Positions 9,101-18,961 are shown, counted from the first letter of the stretch. The stretch: DNA of 64,000 bases from Acidobacteriota bacterium (GCA_019639195.1 JAHBSI010000001.1:1116001-1180000); one strand, 5' to 3'. Program-made: numbers and translations. The notes: a model not told the origin generated them from the letters alone.

Positions 9101-9898
9101 ATGAGAACAAACAAAATTAGAATCGGCCTTCCACTGGCTCTTATCGCATTTCTTATCGCTTCGCTATTTGCGGCAGCGTGTTCAAACACCGCCAGCAACA
9201 CTAATGCCCGAAAGACGCCGACCCCCGCGAAGACACCGGGCATCTCGGCAGACGCTCCTGCGGGCGCGACTCCGCCAAATTCGGCGGGTTCGCCAAGTGC
9301 AGCGGTGACGATCGAGGAGTTTGCGGATTTCCAATGTCCGACCTGCTCTCTTACTTATCCGATCATGGACGAGATAAAGAACGCCTATGGCAGCCGAATC
9401 AACTTCGTTTATCGTAATTTCCCGCTCAAGATACCTGCTCACGACAAGACCTACGAGGCATCGGTTGCCGCTGAAGCGGCCGGTATGCAGGGTAAATTCT
9501 TTGAGATGGCTCGCGAACTCTACGCGAACCAAAAGGAATGGACCGCAAACCCGAACTACAAGGCTCTTTGGAAGAGTTACGCGGAGAAGATCGGACTGAA
9601 TATCGATCAATGGCAGAACGATGCCGCAGGCCTTCCGGCAAAACAGCGGGTCGATCTAGACCTCAAGCGTGGCGACGCGATCGGCATCAACTCCACACCG
9701 ACCGTATTTTTGAATAACGTTGCCGTACCGCCGAACAAGGTGACCGTATCTGGCCTTAAGGAGCTTATCGATGCGGAGCTTGCAAAGGCAAAGCCCGCGG
9801 CAGCGGCCCCAGCGGCAAACTCTGCGGCGGAATCCAACTCGGCGGCGAATTCGGGCAATGCTGACGAGAAAAAGCCGGCATCGGAAGTGAATAAGTGA
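9101..9898 (+). CDS. DsbA-like thioredoxin-fold lipoprotein
   Basis: 265 residues. An N-terminal signal sequence ends in a lipobox (LFAAACS), so the protein is probably lipid-anchored. A low-complexity Thr/Pro/Ala/Asn linker leads into a DsbA/Thioredoxin_4 domain (VTIEEFADFQCPTCSLTYPIM), with the redox pair CPTC near residue 79 instead of the common CPHC of DsbA. The domain ends with a substrate/cis-Pro region (GINSTPTVFLNN). A Ala/Asn/Ser-rich tail closes the protein. Its TGA overlaps the start of the VKOR gene, so the two are translationally coupled: VKOR would reoxidise this protein. It probably forms disulfides in exported proteins. Confidence 0.88.
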   Translation: MRTNKIRIGLPLALIAFLIASLFAAACSNTASNTNARKTPTPAKTPGISADAPAGATPPNSAGSPSAAVTIEEFADFQCPTCSLTYPIMDEIKNAYGSRINFVYRNFPLKIPAHDKTYEASVAAEAAGMQGKFFEMARELYANQKEWTANPNYKALWKSYAEKIGLNIDQWQNDAAGLPAKQRVDLDLKRGDAIGINSTPTVFLNNVAVPPNKVTVSGLKELIDAELAKAKPAAAAPAANSAAESNSAANSGNADEKKPASEVNK

Positions 9899-10350
9899 TC
9901 GGTCTCGCACCAAAGAAATGGCTCGCGTTCGCGGCGGTGGTCGTCGCGATCGTGGGCCTTTTTGATTCGGTCTATCTAACGATCCACCATTACACGGCAG
10001 AACCTGTTCCTTGCAGCATCGTGGAAGGCTGTGAAATGGTTCTAACGAGTGCCTATGCAGAAGTAGCCGGCCTTCCGCTTGCGATATTCGGAGCGGCAGC
10101 ATACTTTTTTGCGATGATATTTGCCGCAATGGCTCTTTTTGGCCGTCGCGGAATGTGGCTGCTTTTTGGCATTCTGGCGACGATGATGGCGCTTTTCTCC
10201 GCGTGGCTCATCTATGTGCAAGCGGCATTGATCGGAGCATTTTGCCAATTCTGCCTGCTTTCGGCCGTCTCAAGCTCGCTGCTGTTCATTATCTTTGTTA
10301 TTTCTCTCATCTCGAAACCATTACCGTCTCCCGAACGAATTGAAGAATAG
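9895..10350 (+). CDS. Vitamin K epoxide reductase (VKOR) family protein
   Basis: 151 residues, GTG start overlapping the DsbA-like gene (GTGA). It is a four- to five-helix membrane protein with the VKOR pattern: helix 1, then a loop cysteine pair (CSIVEGC), then the active-site CQFC near residue 116 at the start of a later helix. Bacterial VKORs pass electrons from DsbA-like proteins to quinone; with menaquinone genes in the window, menaquinone is the likely acceptor. The stand-alone form next to a thioredoxin-fold partner is known in several phyla that lack DsbB. Confidence 0.9.
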   Translation: MIGLAPKKWLAFAAVVVAIVGLFDSVYLTIHHYTAEPVPCSIVEGCEMVLTSAYAEVAGLPLAIFGAAAYFFAMIFAAMALFGRRGMWLLFGILATMMALFSAWLIYVQAALIGAFCQFCLLSAVSSSLLFIIFVISLISKPLPSPERIEE

Positions 10351-10428
10351 TGCCTCTCGCGGCAGCATTGGGGCGTTCCTGGTTGCATTGCCCGGTTTTA
10401 ACGAGCACTGCGTGTAGAGAAGACAAGA

Positions 10429-10995
10429 TTGCCTGAATCGATCCTAAAACGCATCGCAAACGGGGACAGCGCCGCCGTCGCAGATTGTCTCAACGCCTAT
10501 GGCGGACTGGTCTATTCGATAGCCAGAAAGCTGCTGGCGAATGAGGCGGACGCCGAGGATGCAGTGCAGGAAGTATTCATCGACATTTGGAAGAACGCCG
10601 GCCGGTTCGACCCGACGTTAGCCTCTGAAACTACCTTTATCGCGATGATCGCGCGTAGGCGCGTGATCGATAAGATCAGGTTCGCAAGCCGACGGATCTC
10701 CACCGATGCGATCGAAGATATGGTAAGCGAACCCGGCGATAAAGGGCATAAGCTTATAGAGACGGTCGCCGAAGCTAAAGAAGCCGCAGAGGCATTGAAG
10801 ATGCTGCGACCGGACCAAAGACAAGTACTTCAACTCTATATCGTCGGTGGAATGTCGCATCAGGAGATCGCTGACACGACCGGGATCCCGCTCGGTACGG
10901 TTAAAACTCACGCTCGACGCGGCCTTCTGCGCGTTCGTGAAGTTCTCGGCCTCGGGGGCACGACCGATTTTGGGCAAAAGGAGGCGGCGTTATGA
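10429..10995 (+). CDS. ECF RNA polymerase sigma factor
   Basis: 188 residues, apparent TTG start with a GAGAAG site just upstream. Region 2 (LNAYGGLVYSIARKLL, DAEDAVQEVFIDIWKNAGRF) and region 4 with its helix-turn-helix (LRPDQRQVLQLYIVGGMSHQ, then GTVKTHARRGLLRVRE) are clear. The next gene overlaps by four bases (ATGA) and encodes the anti-sigma partner, so this is a SigK/RskA-like pair. The stimulus is unknown. Confidence 0.93.
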   Translation: MPESILKRIANGDSAAVADCLNAYGGLVYSIARKLLANEADAEDAVQEVFIDIWKNAGRFDPTLASETTFIAMIARRRVIDKIRFASRRISTDAIEDMVSEPGDKGHKLIETVAEAKEAAEALKMLRPDQRQVLQLYIVGGMSHQEIADTTGIPLGTVKTHARRGLLRVREVLGLGGTTDFGQKEAAL

Positions 10996-11831
10996 CCGAA
11001 AAAGAACGCGACATTTTGCTCGACCTTCTTACGAAGCAGGCGACAGAAGGACTAAGTGTGGCTGAATCGAAACAGCTAGCGGCGCTCGAAGGCAGCGATG
11101 ACGACAGTTTTGACCTTGCGGCCGCTGCTGTAATGCTTGCCGAATTCGAGCCGGTCGAAGAGTTGCCAAGCCATCTGCGTGCAAAGATCGCGGCCGACGC
11201 ACCAGCCTTCGTTGATCAGAACGCTGAACAATTCTTGCCAAAGGACGAGTCCACGATCCCGGCGCCAGATCGTAAGACACCTATGTTTGCCTGGCTCGGC
11301 TGGGCAGTTGCGGCCGCCGCCGTGGTCGCGCTCACCTTAAACATTACAATGACACGGTTTGGGGTTACGGAAGTTGCTCGAAGAGTTGATCCAACGCCGA
11401 CTCAAACGCCGATGTCGCCCGCCGAAGCATTTGATGAAATGATGGCAGAACCCGGAATGACCGTCGCAAAATGGACGCCGGCTGCCAAGGAAGGCGATAT
11501 GGCGCACGTGACAGGCGCTGTTGTCTGGAGTGATAAACAGCAGAAAGGCTACGTCAAGGTTCAAGGTTTGCCAAAGAATGATCCGAGTGCGTCAACATAT
11601 CAGCTTTGGATCTTTGAAGAGAACCAGGGTGACAAGACCCCGATAGACGGCGGAACCTTCAATATCTCATCAGACGGTCAGGTAGTGATACCGATCGACG
11701 CAAAACTCACCGCAAAGAACCCTTCAATGTTCGCGGTCACCGTGGAAAAGCCCGGCGGCGTAGTTATCTCCAAACGTGAGAAAGTCGCGGCACTCGCCAA
11801 GGTTGAAACCTCGGTCCCTCCGAACGCGTAA
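10992..11831 (+). CDS. RskA-type anti-sigma factor
   Basis: 279 residues. The N-terminal ~95 residues are an acidic cytoplasmic sigma-binding region without the Cys/His zinc motif of ZAS proteins. One membrane helix (FAWLGWAVAAAAVVALTLNI, ~residues 98-117) follows, and the exported part is an RskA domain (KGYVKVQGLPKNDPSASTYQ to the end). The gene overlaps the ECF sigma gene by 4 bases. It should hold the sigma factor at the membrane until proteolysis or another signal frees it. Confidence 0.9.
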   Translation: MTEKERDILLDLLTKQATEGLSVAESKQLAALEGSDDDSFDLAAAAVMLAEFEPVEELPSHLRAKIAADAPAFVDQNAEQFLPKDESTIPAPDRKTPMFAWLGWAVAAAAVVALTLNITMTRFGVTEVARRVDPTPTQTPMSPAEAFDEMMAEPGMTVAKWTPAAKEGDMAHVTGAVVWSDKQQKGYVKVQGLPKNDPSASTYQLWIFEENQGDKTPIDGGTFNISSDGQVVIPIDAKLTAKNPSMFAVTVEKPGGVVISKREKVAALAKVETSVPPNA

Positions 11832-11942
11832 AAGTACCCTACGACAAAGTGTAAACTTGGCTGTTTTTGCGCGCGTGGGCATACAGCGAGTAAAGTTGTT
11901 TGTATCAGCCACGATAAAACCAAATAAGGACCGATTCTTAAT

Positions 11943-14717
11943 ATGAGAACCCCTAAATTCGCAATTCTTCTTGCCTTAGCGGTAATGCTGTTGCCGCTTG
12001 GGCTGTTTGCGCAGGAAATTAAGCTCCCGCCGATCAACATTAAAGAATACAAGCTGAAGAACGGCCTGACCGTAATTCTTCATCAAGATCGTTCTACGCC
12101 CGTTGTTGCCGTAAATATGTGGTATCACGTCGGTTCGAAGAACGAGGCCGAACACCGGACAGGGTTTGCCCACCTTTTCGAACATATGATGTTTCAGGGG
12201 TCGGAAAACTACGTTGACGGCTGGCGTGCCGTCGATGAACTGGGCGGCAACGTGAACGGCACGACCAATGAGGACCGTACATGGTATTTCGAGGTAATTC
12301 CGTCGAATTATCTCGAGCGTGTGCTCTATCTCGAAGCTGATCGTTTCGGCCGCCTTCTTCCCGCAATGGATCAGGCAAAGCTTGATAATCAGCGTGACGT
12401 GGTCAAGAACGAACGCCGTTTTAGGGTGGACAATGTCCCGTATGGCACGATGAGCGAACGCATTGATGAGCTCATGTATCCGGCCGGTCATCCGTATCAT
12501 CATTCGGTGATCGGTTCGATGGCTGACCTTTCTGCCGCATCGCTTGACGACGTGAAGTCGTTCTTCAAGCAATACTATGTGCCGAACAACACGATCCTTG
12601 TGCTCGCGGGCGATTTTGACGAGAAGCAGGCTCGCGGCTGGATCGAGAAATACTTTGGAGTTTTTGAGACCGGCAAGGCGATCGACCGGCCGAACCCGCC
12701 GATGCCGCAGCTTAAGGAGACGATCAGACAGCAGTACGAAGATCCGTTCGCAAGGCTCGAAAGACGGACGATGGCGTGGCCGGGTGTCCGGATGTATCAC
12801 AAGGATGAGGCTCCGCTAGACATTCTCTCGAGCATTCTGTCGTCAGGACGAGGTTCGCGATTTCAGGGCGAACTTGTTTACGGCAAGGAGCTTGCACAGT
12901 CGATCTTTGCATTTGATTCTACAAGTGAGATCGGCGGACAGTTCCAGATCAGTGCTACGGCGCGTCCCGGAAAATCGCTTGATGAGATCGAAGCTCTTGT
13001 AAATTCCGAGATCGAGAAGATCCAAAAGGACGGCGTTACAGCTGACGAGGTTAAGCGTGCGGTCGCTGCACGCGAAGCAAGCGCGATCTACGGGCTTCAG
13101 ACCGTTCTCGGCAAGAGCAGCCAGCTTGCTGATTACTCCGGTTATCTGAATTCGCCGAACTATTTTCAAAAAGATCTCGACAGGTACTCAAAAGTCACGC
13201 CCGAGGATGTCAAGCGTGTCGCAAATGAATATTTGACCAAGAATCGGATCGTGATGACGTATGTGCCTGCGAAACAGCCGCCACCGCCGGCGGCTGCCGA
13301 CAAGCCGACCTCGACCGAGACAAAGAAGAAGGACCTCGCGTTGATCGCCAAGCAGGATGCCGCTTTGCCGAAGGCTGCTGCCGATCCGAAGTTCACACTG
13401 CCCGCGATCCAGAAGTCGAAGCTTTCGAACGGCCTGAACGTCTGGGTGGTACAGCACCACGAGTTGCCGATCGTCTCGATGAACCTCGTCGTTGACGGCG
13501 GAGCTACCGCGGAGGACCCTGCAAAGTCGGGTGCCGCGTCGATGACCGCTTCGATGCTGACGCAGGGGACGAAGACGCGATCTGCGCTTCAGATCTCGAA
13601 CTCGCTGCAAACGATCGGAGCTTCGGTGGGTGCGAACGCAAACTGGGATTCGTCAAATGTCTCGATGACGACTCTGACGAAAAACCTGCCGGAAGCACTC
13701 GGTATTTACGCCGACGTGGTCACGAATGCGGCCTTCCCGCAGGGTGATTTCGACACGATGAAACGCCGCTCGTTGGCAGGCTTCCTACAGCGAAAGGCAG
13801 ATTCCCAGTCAATAGCTAACCGTGCCTTCAACAAGGTCGTATATGGCGGGCAGCTTTACGGTCGCGAACTCGGCGGCAGTGAAGAGTCGGTCAAGGCCCT
13901 TTCACGCGACGATCTGGCTGCCTATTACGCGGCAAACTATAAGCCGAATAACGCAACGCTTATCGTTGTTGGCGATGTGACGCCAGCGAGCATTACGCCG
14001 CAGCTTGAAAAGGCCTTTGCGGACTGGAAGCCAGGTGATGTGAGTGCTGTTAACGTAGTTGAGCAGAAGATGTCGGCAAAGCCGGGTATCTACCTTGTGG
14101 ACAAGCCGGGAGCAACTCAGTCGTCGGTAATGATCGGCGAGGTTGGTATCTCGCGAACGGATCCGGACTACTATTCGGTTCAGGTCATCAATGGCGTCCT
14201 CGGCGGCGGTATGACCGGCCGACTCTTCCAGAACCTCCGCGAAGACAAAGGCTATACCTATGGAGCGTACAGCCGGTTTGCGACGATGAGGGGTGCGGGT
14301 CCGTTCATCGCCTCGGGTGAGATCCAGATCGTTTCGACAAAAGAAGCGGTCCAGGAATTCATCAAGGAGATCAACGGTATGCGAGGAGATATTCCGGTCA
14401 CAGCACGCGACCTGGATATCAACAAACAGAAGCTTATCCAGAGATTCCCGAGCGGCTTTGAGACCGTTGGGGCGATCTCGAGCCAGCTTTCCGCTTTGGT
14501 AACTTACGGACTGCCGGACACCTACTTTAACGATTACATCAAAAAGGTCGGTGCAGTATCGCTTAAGGATGTCGAACATGTTTCGAACAAGTACCTTGAC
14601 CCTTCAAAGATGGCGATCGTCATCGTCGGTGACCGCTCGGTCATCGAACCAAAGCTCAAGGAACTTGGACTTCCGATAACTCTGCTCGATACGGAAGGCG
14701 ATCCGATATCGAAATAG
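11943..14717 (+). CDS. Two-domain M16 zinc metallopeptidase, exported
   Basis: 924 residues with a signal peptide (LLALAVMLLPLGLFAQ). The N-terminal M16 half carries the inverted zinc motif HLFEH at ~77-81 and a downstream glutamate region (DVVKNERR). The second M16 half begins near residue 480 (KLSNGLNVWVVQHHELPIVS) and lacks HxxEH, the usual arrangement in which the second half builds the clamp. A Pro/Ala/Lys linker (~430-470) joins them. Likely a periplasmic peptide-degrading enzyme. It stands alone with a terminator 31 bases downstream. Confidence 0.93.
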   Translation: MRTPKFAILLALAVMLLPLGLFAQEIKLPPINIKEYKLKNGLTVILHQDRSTPVVAVNMWYHVGSKNEAEHRTGFAHLFEHMMFQGSENYVDGWRAVDELGGNVNGTTNEDRTWYFEVIPSNYLERVLYLEADRFGRLLPAMDQAKLDNQRDVVKNERRFRVDNVPYGTMSERIDELMYPAGHPYHHSVIGSMADLSAASLDDVKSFFKQYYVPNNTILVLAGDFDEKQARGWIEKYFGVFETGKAIDRPNPPMPQLKETIRQQYEDPFARLERRTMAWPGVRMYHKDEAPLDILSSILSSGRGSRFQGELVYGKELAQSIFAFDSTSEIGGQFQISATARPGKSLDEIEALVNSEIEKIQKDGVTADEVKRAVAAREASAIYGLQTVLGKSSQLADYSGYLNSPNYFQKDLDRYSKVTPEDVKRVANEYLTKNRIVMTYVPAKQPPPPAAADKPTSTETKKKDLALIAKQDAALPKAAADPKFTLPAIQKSKLSNGLNVWVVQHHELPIVSMNLVVDGGATAEDPAKSGAASMTASMLTQGTKTRSALQISNSLQTIGASVGANANWDSSNVSMTTLTKNLPEALGIYADVVTNAAFPQGDFDTMKRRSLAGFLQRKADSQSIANRAFNKVVYGGQLYGRELGGSEESVKALSRDDLAAYYAANYKPNNATLIVVGDVTPASITPQLEKAFADWKPGDVSAVNVVEQKMSAKPGIYLVDKPGATQSSVMIGEVGISRTDPDYYSVQVINGVLGGGMTGRLFQNLREDKGYTYGAYSRFATMRGAGPFIASGEIQIVSTKEAVQEFIKEINGMRGDIPVTARDLDINKQKLIQRFPSGFETVGAISSQLSALVTYGLPDTYFNDYIKKVGAVSLKDVEHVSNKYLDPSKMAIVIVGDRSVIEPKLKELGLPITLLDTEGDPISK

Positions 14718-14748
14718 AAGGAGAGTTCGCAAGAACGCTAAAAATAGT

Positions 14749-14785
14749 GAAGCCGTCCGGAGCGATCCGGACGGCTTCTTCTTTT
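14749..14785. terminator. Terminator after the M16 peptidase
   Basis: GAAGCCGTCCGG and CCGGACGGCTTC form a perfect 12-bp stem around AGCGAT, followed by TTCTTTT. It lies between convergent genes and may also stop the DUF3857 operon from the other side. Confidence 0.9.
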
Positions 14786-14802
14786 ATGCACGGCTACTTT
14801 GC

Positions 14803-16779
14803 CTATTTCTTCAGCAGCACGACCGGTGACTGCTCGGCATCGCGGATCTTGCCGAAAAAGCCCAGAACCTCAGCATACTTGTCTGTGGGAATGAGCGACC
14901 GTTTTGTTTCGAAGTGTCGAGTGTAAACGAGCTGATCGCCTTTTACTTCGTACGTAGTGCGATACGAGCCGAAGGCCGTCTTTAGGTCGAGAGCCTCGGG
15001 CGTTTCGTCAACAACAAAGCCCGCGGGGAGATCGAATGTAGCCGTTTCGGTGATCATTTCTTCTTCAAGAGAGATCGGTGTGTTCCTCTTCGGTTCGCTG
15101 AATGCGGTGCCGGAACGCCGTCCCACGAATGCGGGTCTAAAGGTCAACAGGCGGTTCTGCATAAGCTGACCATAACCCGGAGCAGTAAAGTCCAAATTGA
15201 GGTCAAAGGCCGCATCTGCGAATGAGTCCGTCGTTTTGTAATCGACTAGCTGAGCCGCCGTCGATGCTCGGGTGATCCATCGTTCCAGCAATTTACGGTA
15301 GTTGCTTGCCGATTGCGCCCTGAGGCTAGCTCGCTCGTCTTTTGAGGCCTGGCCGGTCGAATGTTCGCGAATATTTCCCTTAAGCTCGCCGGTCGGGCTC
15401 AGGCTGACCGTCAGAGTCCGTGCGAGTTTATTATCTTCGGCCGGCATCAGCGGCACACGAAGGAGGCCGCCGTTGTCGCCGGCGATCACCACAGCGAGAC
15501 TGTTCTGAAGATAATCCGGCAGGTCGCCGACCGGCGTGTATGGATCTGTCGCATCAAAGATCAGAAGGCGGCCGAGTTTAGGGTCGTTCAGGACCGCCGG
15601 CGACTTCGTTGCGTCGCTGACCCTGACGGCAATGATGCAGTGGTTGAACTGCTTCGGTGACGGCCATGCCTCGCGAACAAAATTCGGATCTCCGCTATAG
15701 ACCACGATCGGATAGGCGTCGATCTTAACGGCTTTCAGCATCGCACGCATCAAATTCGCCTTGTCCTTGCAGTCACCGTAACCGCGTGCAAGAACCGTCG
15801 AGGAGGGCCTGGGCTTGTAGCCGTTTCCGTAACCAACGCCGATATCGATCGAGATATACTGCAGGTTCTGCACAAATGTACCGATCGCCTGAATGAACTC
15901 AAGCTCGGTCTTTGCGTTTGCGGTCAGTTCGCGGGCTTTAGCGGCGACGTTATCATCAACGATGACCTGCGAGTCGTAGAACGGCGTCGCCCATGTTGAA
16001 ACTGCCTTCCAATCGGCGAACGTTTTGCCTTTTGCGTCTGCGGGGCCGTAATTGATGGCGATACGCGGTGCAAGATTGCCGACGGACGGGCTCATCGGTT
16101 CCCAGTTGATCGGCGGAAGGCCGGACATCTCCCACGTATAGGTCGAACCGGAGACCTGCGGACGGATCTCCGGCGCGTTGAAAGTTACGCTCGATGCCGT
16201 CCAGCCGGACGGAAGCTGGAGTGAATACCGGCCGTGCAAGGTCGGCAGTCTCCCCTGAAATGCCCATTGATCCTGATAGAAAAGGGGCGACTCTTCCGTA
16301 GTGACCGAATAGGCAAAGACGGATCCGACCACGGCCGAATCGGTCGCATCGATGGCTTTTATGCGGCCTTCGTTGTAAACATCATCTGAATCGCTGACCA
16401 TATCGATGACCGACTTCTTATCGAATTTCTGCACTTTTCCGTCCGGCGGGATAAGCCAGGCATCGATATCCGTTACCTTGCTTCCGCTCGTTAAATAGAA
16501 GCCGCGAGCGATCGCGAGATTGCGCCCCTCATTTGTCAGGATCTTGATCGCGTAACGGGCAGTCGTCGAGAGCTGTCCGTTTGAATCTACGGATACGGCG
16601 TAATCGTCCAGCAGGACGACCGCCGGAATATTCTTTACGTCATAGGTCGGGATACGACTGGCCGCAGCCTGAGTGACCCAACCGGGGGCGTCGTCACCGG
16701 CAAAGGCCGAACCCGCAAGGCCTAAAGTGAGGATCGAAAATACGACGATCTTCTGTCGAATTTGTGTGAGATATTTCAT
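14803..16779 (-). CDS. DUF3857 and transglutaminase-like exported protein, catalytic Cys intact
   Basis: 658 residues with a signal peptide (IVVFSILTLGLAGSAFAG). Residues ~60-215 match DUF3857; a transglutaminase-like domain follows, with the nucleophile in GYGDCKDKANLMRAML (Cys at 337), a histidine in FNHCIIAVRV and an aspartate in DATDPYTPVGDLP, so the Cys-His-Asp triad is complete. The C-terminal third is beta-rich. Such proteins are common in Bacteroidota and Acidobacteriota and are thought to act on exported peptides or proteins; the substrate is not known. It follows a paralogue on the same strand by 13 bases. Confidence 0.87.
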   Translation of the reverse strand: MKYLTQIRQKIVVFSILTLGLAGSAFAGDDAPGWVTQAAASRIPTYDVKNIPAVVLLDDYAVSVDSNGQLSTTARYAIKILTNEGRNLAIARGFYLTSGSKVTDIDAWLIPPDGKVQKFDKKSVIDMVSDSDDVYNEGRIKAIDATDSAVVGSVFAYSVTTEESPLFYQDQWAFQGRLPTLHGRYSLQLPSGWTASSVTFNAPEIRPQVSGSTYTWEMSGLPPINWEPMSPSVGNLAPRIAINYGPADAKGKTFADWKAVSTWATPFYDSQVIVDDNVAAKARELTANAKTELEFIQAIGTFVQNLQYISIDIGVGYGNGYKPRPSSTVLARGYGDCKDKANLMRAMLKAVKIDAYPIVVYSGDPNFVREAWPSPKQFNHCIIAVRVSDATKSPAVLNDPKLGRLLIFDATDPYTPVGDLPDYLQNSLAVVIAGDNGGLLRVPLMPAEDNKLARTLTVSLSPTGELKGNIREHSTGQASKDERASLRAQSASNYRKLLERWITRASTAAQLVDYKTTDSFADAAFDLNLDFTAPGYGQLMQNRLLTFRPAFVGRRSGTAFSEPKRNTPISLEEEMITETATFDLPAGFVVDETPEALDLKTAFGSYRTTYEVKGDQLVYTRHFETKRSLIPTDKYAEVLGFFGKIRDAEQSPVVLLKK

Positions 16780-16792
16780 TGCTAAATGGTCC

Positions 16793-18817
16793 CTACTTCT
16801 GCTTAATGGACAAGATCGCCGTATCGCTCTTTTGGATCATATCCCAGAGCTCCTTCAAGGCACTGTAAGCCGACACGTTGAAAACGAGGTTTGCTCCGTT
16901 GCCAAAGTAGAAGTCCCGCGAATACTTGAGCTTCGAACCGGCAGGGTCTAGTTCGATCTTGATCGTGTCCTTACTGATCTCGCCTGCATCTGCACCGCCC
17001 GGTGCCTCACCATTGTCTATGGCATAGGTCGAAGGGAAAGCAAGTTCAACCTCATCCTTTGACGACCACGGAAACGTGAACGCAACGTCGTATTGCCGAG
17101 TAGCACTTGCAAATACCGGAGCTGTGCCGTATTCGAAGATCCCGGGCTGGAAGAACATGCGCTTCCCGGTCTTCTGAGCATAATTCGGAACCTTTATCGT
17201 GTACCGCTGGATCACTGGCTTGCTGATGTCGTTAAAGTTCTCGATCGAAACATTCGAGATTTCCGCATTGCTCATACGCTTGTGAATAGAGTCCCGTAGA
17301 TTCTCTTCCCACTTTGACGGTTCGTCGTCGTAGTTATTAAGACGATAGGTCAGAGCCTCCTGGCCGTACAGCTCGATAGCGACCGTTCCTTCGAGGGTTC
17401 CATCCTCAGCGAGCTTAAGCTTGGCGGTTCGTTTTGTCAGATTCTTGTCGTTCGAGCTGGCTCCCAGTTGAAGCCAGCCATTACCCTTCGCGTTGATGAC
17501 CAAAGCGAGGGAATTCTCCCGGTACCATGGGATCTGGCCAAATTGTGCGAACTTATTGCCCGGGTTGAAGATCCTGAAATCCCCGCCGACGTTGATCGCG
17601 GCACCGGCGAAAGAGATGAGGCTGGAGTTCGTCATCTTGGGTTCAAAGAAGACCTCATCCCGGCGGCTCGAATATGCGACACGAGTATCAAACTTTGACG
17701 CGATCGCCATCGCGGCAAAAAGTGTAGTTATCTGGCCGGAAGTTGCCGAAGCACCGGCACCAGCCTTTATTAGGTCTTTAGATCTTTGCTTCAAGATCGT
17801 TTTCAATTGATCATCCGTGATCGACTCGTCATAACTGATGTTCTTGAGTTTCTGACAATAATCATAGAGACGCTGAAGCTTCTCATTATCGTTGGCGGCC
17901 CCGGCAGTAAGCGATTCGGCGAACTGTTTTACGTCGTCGGCCGCGTCCTGCCACACAGCGAGCATTCGCAATTTGGACGAAGCAACTGCACCCCAATATT
18001 TTGCGGGATCGCTTCGGTCAAACTTCAATGCCGCGTACCCCCCGCCATCAACCGACGCAGTTAAATAGCCAACGTCCTGAAGGGCAACATAAGGCTTCAC
18101 CATATCGTCAGGCGGCATATAACGCTCTTCTTTAAAGGCCGGGACGTTCGTCCGCGAGAGGCGGTAGTATCCGTGTTCATCTTTAACAAACCCCTGCCCG
18201 GTCGTGTTGAACATCTGAGTTTTGGGCGCCTTGCCGTCGTAGGGCTTGTAGTAATAGACCAGGTCCCTTACCGGTACATCCTTCTGCAAATAAAAGCGGC
18301 CGCCAATGAAGCTAGAATCCTCGTAAGATTCGCGGTATTGATATTCAACGATCACACCGGGTTCGATGTTCGGGACAGCGAACGACTTTGCGCGAACCTT
18401 TACGCCGCTTGCGCGGACGACCTCACGCTCAAAGATGTCCTTGTCCGCAAGCTCCGTTATCGTGCCATCAGGCTTAATTACCCGAGCGGCAATATCTTTG
18501 ATCTTTGCACTGCCCTTAACAAACTGAATGTCGATCTTCGCAAACTTTTCGCGGCCGCGTTCTGTGAAGATCTTGATGCGTACGTAATTCTTGCGTGTCA
18601 GCTTATCGTCGTCGCTATCGTCAATTCGGGTTTCCCATAAAAGGGCTTCGGCGTCGGCGTCGGCTTCGATTGTCGGTTTTGCAGCCTGCAGATCTGCCGG
18701 CGGTATCGGCCGCCACTCCGCAGCCTTTTGAGCGAAAACGCTAGTTGAGAACAAGCAAAAAAGCACCGCGGCGAATACGACAGTGCCCCGCGAGGGATAA
18801 CGAAAGTTGAACATCAA
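16793..18817 (-). CDS. DUF3857 protein with degenerate transglutaminase domain
   Basis: 674 residues, signal peptide (VVFAAVLFCLFSTSVFAQ). Same domain order as its downstream neighbour: DUF3857 (~60-230), then a transglutaminase-like region. Where the neighbour has GDCKDKANLM, this protein reads ATSGQITTLF, so by hand alignment the nucleophilic cysteine is a serine and the following Asp is lost. It is thus probably non-enzymatic, a partner or binding subunit of the active paralogue at 14803-16779. Its gene comes first in the two-gene operon. Confidence 0.82.
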   Translation of the reverse strand: MMFNFRYPSRGTVVFAAVLFCLFSTSVFAQKAAEWRPIPPADLQAAKPTIEADADAEALLWETRIDDSDDDKLTRKNYVRIKIFTERGREKFAKIDIQFVKGSAKIKDIAARVIKPDGTITELADKDIFEREVVRASGVKVRAKSFAVPNIEPGVIVEYQYRESYEDSSFIGGRFYLQKDVPVRDLVYYYKPYDGKAPKTQMFNTTGQGFVKDEHGYYRLSRTNVPAFKEERYMPPDDMVKPYVALQDVGYLTASVDGGGYAALKFDRSDPAKYWGAVASSKLRMLAVWQDAADDVKQFAESLTAGAANDNEKLQRLYDYCQKLKNISYDESITDDQLKTILKQRSKDLIKAGAGASATSGQITTLFAAMAIASKFDTRVAYSSRRDEVFFEPKMTNSSLISFAGAAINVGGDFRIFNPGNKFAQFGQIPWYRENSLALVINAKGNGWLQLGASSNDKNLTKRTAKLKLAEDGTLEGTVAIELYGQEALTYRLNNYDDEPSKWEENLRDSIHKRMSNAEISNVSIENFNDISKPVIQRYTIKVPNYAQKTGKRMFFQPGIFEYGTAPVFASATRQYDVAFTFPWSSKDEVELAFPSTYAIDNGEAPGGADAGEISKDTIKIELDPAGSKLKYSRDFYFGNGANLVFNVSAYSALKELWDMIQKSDTAILSIKQK

Positions 18818-18949
18818 AAAGTACCTCTAGGTGGAGTAAAGGACGATCTTGCCGGTGAGTATGCGCGTTCCAGCCCGATCTTTGGCCTCAGCGAGGAATC
18901 AGACAATTCATCCTGTTCCCGTGATTTTACTGTCAATAGGCGGGAAATT

Positions 18950-18961
18950 GCAATATATTGC
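18950..18961. promoter_or_regulatory. Palindrome GCAATATATTGC in a divergent promoter region
   Basis: A perfect 12-base palindrome lies midway in the 249-base space between the DUF3857 operon (minus) and the aldolase gene (plus). It could be an operator for either side; the rest of the space holds no gene that I can see. Confidence 0.3.
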
